From a virus, in IMG/VR virus record IMGVR_UViG_3300020428_000102, positions 1-22,396 of that record: a stretch of 22,396 nt of DNA; one strand, 5' to 3'. Position 1 is the first letter of the stretch; each line of letters begins with the position of its first letter. Below, piece by piece: positions 21,138 through 22,396 of the stretch. The notes below the pieces were generated by a model that was not told the origin of the DNA, did not search any database, and was given only the letters and a program-made list of their open reading frames with translations. A program made the translations under genes and the position numbers.

Positions 21138-22283
21138 ATGGGAATCTGGAATCAGACATTTGATGATCTACGTAAGCCTTACTTAGAAGGTAAAGATCAG
21201 GAAAAGAAATCTAAACGCTGGCAAGATGATGACGGTGATGGGAAGTGGTATGAAAAAAGTGATGTAGATGGTAAGATCTCTGACAGAGAAAAGAAAGAGA
21301 AGAAGAAAAACTCAAAAAAGAATGAAGCGTATACTGTTACTAACGCTGATAAAAAAGGTAATACTAAAGCATACCAAGGATTTGTTGCAGGTATGAAGAG
21401 TAAGGTGACAGGTAAGCCAATGTATAAGGCTGCTGATCACATGAAGACTGAGCATCATTCAAAGGACTGTGATGATACTTGTGAACCAAAGTGTGAGCAT
21501 GACCAAGAAGTAAAGGAAGCATCACTAGAAACAGCACGTAAGAATATAGGTAAGGATCCCAAGAAGGCATCTTGTTGGGATGGATACAAAGCAACTGGAA
21601 CTAAGATGAAAGGTGGTAAATCAGTACCTGATTGTAAGAAAGAAGATGTTGAAGTTGTAAATGAATTAAGTAAGAATACTTTAGGTGGTTATGTTAAGAA
21701 GGCAAGTAAAGAAACCAGAATGAACGTGGTGTCAACACAGCATGGATCTGGTATACCCAAGAAAGCAAGAGATATAAAACAAAGGCAGATCAGTAAAAGA
21801 CTGAAGGGTATGGAGAAGGCAGGTGAGAAGTTGGCGAAAGAAGATGTTGAATTGATAGATGAAAGAGGACGTGATGACAGTACTACTCTAGGTGATAGAG
21901 CACTAAGTAAAGCAAAACGTCTAGGTCAGAAGAGGAGAAATTCTAAAGAATATAAGCAAGGATTGAGACGTGGTACTGGTGCAAAGGAGTATGCTAACTA
22001 CAAACTAGCAAGAAAGCAGCATAGTAATGATGCATCAAGTGAGAATCAGATGAGTAGATCTAAACCTCAACGTGGTGAAGGTAACAAAGCAAAGAGAAGA
22101 GCTGGTGAGAAGGTAAGAAATACTAGAAATGACAGAGTAGTTAGTGACCGCAACGGATTCAGGGTAGTACGTGGTGAGCATCTTGATTGGAGAGCTGATC
22201 TAGGTTACCTTACGGAAAAATCTGAATGTGATAGTGGAGATAAGAAAGTAAAAAAGCAAAAAAGGGAAAGCACAAGTTCGTAA
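21138..22283 (+). CDS. Lysine-rich modular virion protein, zero-frame product (381 aa)
   Basis: A strongly basic, low-complexity protein likely to belong to the virion. Visible modules are RWQDDDGDGKWYEKSDVDGK (28-46) with DxDxDG calcium-loop-like repeats; a His/Cys cluster at 101-121 (Cys111, 115, 119; His106, 107, 121) that could bind metal; a CWDGYKATGTKMKGGK segment (146-161) that I recall from other cyanophage structural proteins; and repeated EDVEVVNE/EDVELIDE linkers. LIDE and YLTE fit prohead-protease cleavage sites. The zero frame ends at TAA 22281, just after a slippery heptamer, and the -1 frame carries on to the window edge. The longer fusion may be the functional product. Confidence 0.75.
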   Translation: MGIWNQTFDDLRKPYLEGKDQEKKSKRWQDDDGDGKWYEKSDVDGKISDREKKEKKKNSKKNEAYTVTNADKKGNTKAYQGFVAGMKSKVTGKPMYKAADHMKTEHHSKDCDDTCEPKCEHDQEVKEASLETARKNIGKDPKKASCWDGYKATGTKMKGGKSVPDCKKEDVEVVNELSKNTLGGYVKKASKETRMNVVSTQHGSGIPKKARDIKQRQISKRLKGMEKAGEKLAKEDVELIDERGRDDSTTLGDRALSKAKRLGQKRRNSKEYKQGLRRGTGAKEYANYKLARKQHSNDASSENQMSRSKPQRGEGNKAKRRAGEKVRNTRNDRVVSDRNGFRVVRGEHLDWRADLGYLTEKSECDSGDKKVKKQKRESTSS

Positions 22284-22293
22284 CTGTTTTCCC
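22250..22293 (+). promoter_or_regulatory. Candidate programmed -1 ribosomal frameshift signal
   Basis: In the zero frame the codons AAA and AAG (22251-22256) preceded by A form the heptamer A_AAA_AAG, the same as in E. coli dnaX. After a 7-nt spacer (22257-22263), GGGAAAGCA (22264-22272) pairs with TGTTTTCCC (22285-22293) as a 9-bp stem with one G-U and a 12-nt loop. The zero-frame stop (22281) lies in the loop. Heptamer, spacer and stem match the standard layout of a -1 frameshift site. Confidence 0.65.
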
Positions 22294-22396
22294 AGACGTT
22301 AAAACTGAAGAGAAGCTACTAGATAAACGTGCCAAAGCAAATGACAAAGACTATCCTAAGACTCTTAATGTAGAAGGATCTGCATACGGTATTACC
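22256..22396 (+). CDS. -1 frame continuation of the lysine-rich virion protein (partial)
   Basis: After slippage the -1 frame reads 47 residues to the window edge without a stop: AKKGKHKFVTVFPDVKTEEK, then LLDKRAKANDKDYPKTLNVE, then GSAYGIT. It has coding character (ordered mix of charged and hydrophobic residues, preferred codons). In this frame a stop lies at 22241-22243, and no ATG, GTG or TTG follows before the window end, so it cannot be an independent gene within view. It is therefore either reached by frameshifting or separated from its parent gene by a one-base error in an A-run. The true end lies outside the window. Confidence 0.65.

Noticed and set aside
1-22396. tRNA genes, CRISPR arrays, IS elements
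   Set aside because: No cloverleaf-like sequence, regularly spaced repeats or transposase gene was recognised by reading. A dedicated tRNA search was not possible here.

Overview
The window is a piece of a contractile-tailed, T4-like phage genome (myovirus architecture), almost certainly a marine cyanophage that infects Synechococcus or Prochlorococcus. The T4 assignment rests on a complete co-linear replication core: sliding clamp gp45, clamp loader gp44 and gp62, translational repressor RegA, DNA polymerase gp43, recombinase UvsX and helicase gp41. The cyanophage assignment rests on companion genes: a PsbN-like photosystem protein, a heme oxygenase, MazG, a small heat-shock protein and a 2-oxoglutarate/Fe(II) oxygenase. 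All supported genes lie on the + strand. They are tightly packed, with many ATGA, TAATG or TGATG stop/start overlaps, in AT-rich DNA. No tRNA, rRNA, CRISPR array, IS element or attachment site was recognised.

Layout. (1) 1-1214: end of an upstream gene, a 55-aa acidic-tailed membrane protein, a near-consensus sigma70 promoter at 254-282, two small hydrophobic proteins and a 2OG-Fe(II) oxygenase. (2) 1219-3377: extended -10 promoter, DUF3310 protein, gp45, gp44 and a small membrane protein. (3) 3382-9476: a cargo block of about 6 kb between gp44 and gp62. It holds a GIY-YIG endonuclease, a D12-class adenine methyltransferase, a heme oxygenase, a conserved unknown and two tandem paralogous amidinotransferases. 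(4) 9466-11827: gp62, RegA, a promoter, Hsp20, a nucleotidyltransferase-fold protein and a small unknown. (5) 11824-17794: gp43, a promoter, two small unknowns flanking the PsbN-like gene, UvsX, gp41 and MazG. (6) 17791-22396: a second DNA methyltransferase, a conserved 72-aa protein, and then a block with T4-late-type promoter motifs. That block encodes a possible nuclease-like protein, a small lipoprotein, an unknown protein and two likely virion proteins.

How it works together. The early/middle part supplies replication and recombination, nucleotide-pool control (MazG) and host-metabolism support. The right end switches to NATAAATA-type late promoters and structural genes.

The strongest unexplained signal is at the far right. 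The lysine-rich structural ORF (21138-22283) ends just after a classical slippery heptamer A_AAA_AAG, which is followed by a 7-nt spacer and a 9-bp stem-loop. The -1 frame stays open from there to the window end and has no start codon of its own. This looks like programmed -1 ribosomal frameshifting, though a single-base sequencing error is the main alternative. Second is a 23-bp tandem duplication of the gp62 5' end, exactly where the cargo block joins gp62, which reads as an insertion scar.
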